Source: Christensenella sp. UBA1431
GTDB lineage: Bacteria > Bacillota > Clostridia > Christensenellales > UBA1431
Assembly: GCA_002329665.1 (NCBI GenBank)
Contig: DCTV01000051.1
Coordinates: 507-13,844, forward strand
Reading direction: 5' to 3'
DNA length: 13,338 nt
Below, one piece after another: positions 13,178 through 13,338 of this stretch. The notes beneath the pieces were generated by a model, which saw nothing but the letters and a program-made list of their open reading frames with translations, was not told the DNA's origin and did no database searches. Position numbers and translations under genes: made by a program. Position 1 is the first letter of the stretch. Every line of letters starts with the position of its first letter.

Positions 13178-13338
13178 ATGGAGGACGCGCGCGGCTTCGG
13201 CGGCCCCTACGTCGAACTCGAAAACGTCTGTTTCAGCTACCGCTTTGGCGGTTTTAGGCTCGGGGACGTTTCCCTTGCCTTCGACAGGGCGCGGATCACG
13301 GCCATCGTCGGGCAGAACGGGTCCGGCAAGACGACGCT
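13178..13338 (+). CDS. Second ECF transporter ATPase, N-terminal part (cut by window edge)
   Basis: The first 53 codons of another ABC ATPase. Seen: VELENVCFSYRFGGFRL, the N-terminal A-loop region with its aromatic residue, and Walker A GQNGSGKTT right at the window edge. The ATG at 13178 begins 1 nt after the TGA of the first ATPase, with only a weak GGGGCG ribosome site, which suggests translational coupling. Together with the preceding protein it should make the paired nucleotide-binding subunits (EcfA/EcfA') of the same importer. The rest of the protein is outside the window, so completeness cannot be judged. Confidence 0.88.
   Translation, partial: MEDARGFGGPYVELENVCFSYRFGGFRLGDVSLAFDRARITAIVGQNGSGKTT

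Noticed and set aside
12319..13179. Long minus-strand frame across the S component and ATPase
   Set aside because: Antisense shadow; the opposite strand contains all ABC ATPase motifs.

Overview
The window looks like chromosomal DNA of a GC-rich, Gram-positive-type anaerobe, most likely a Firmicutes/Clostridia lineage. The signs are strong GGAGG-type ribosome sites, some TTG and GTG starts, many lipobox lipoproteins, an ECF-type (energy-coupling factor) transporter, a HutC-type GntR regulator, a ferredoxin-like DUF2148 protein, and glpK behind a leader attenuator. The exact taxon cannot be read from the sequence. All family assignments come from recognising motifs by eye; no database search was run.

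Left part (1-4813, all minus strand). The 5' end of glycerol kinase (glpK) runs off the left edge. A strong promoter about 320 nt upstream of it is followed by an intrinsic terminator inside the leader, the arrangement known for GlpP-type antitermination. Next is a three-gene operon: a MtnA-type sugar-phosphate isomerase, a class II aldolase, and a DUF4309-like lipoprotein. The first two fit an aldolase-type ('DHAP shunt') disposal route for methylthioadenosine or 5'-deoxyadenosine. A doubtful small ORF, a perfect 44-bp palindrome and a DUF2148 iron-sulfur protein with a TTGACA promoter follow.

Middle (5039-6119). A GntR/HutC regulator is transcribed leftward from a near-consensus promoter that carries an AT-rich operator-like repeat. 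Divergently, a rightward promoter leads into a structured RNA that I read as a molybdenum-cofactor (Moco) riboswitch. Its 3' side overlaps a mutually exclusive 10-bp hairpin.

Right part (6120-13338, all plus strand). A tightly packed operon of ten genes, the last cut by the window edge, lies behind the riboswitch: a large lipoprotein with three repeated domains; a small lipoprotein; a membrane-anchored single-domain protein; a MobB-like GTPase with an Fe-S motif; a small kinase-fold protein; a membrane-anchored fusion of the same extracellular domain to a nucleotide-pyrophosphatase/alkaline-phosphatase-type phosphodiesterase; another lipoprotein; an ECF-type membrane S component; and two ECF ATPases. 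The repeated extracellular domain resembles the sulfite-oxidase-type molybdopterin-binding fold but lacks a cysteine where the Mo ligand is expected.

Taken together, the operon suggests an undescribed system for capturing, processing, importing and trapping molybdopterin or Moco. The lipoproteins would bind the extracellular pterin, the phosphodiesterase would cleave dinucleotide or phosphate forms, the ECF module would import it, and the kinase and MobB-like protein would handle it inside. This is inference; the alternatives and tests are given under findings.
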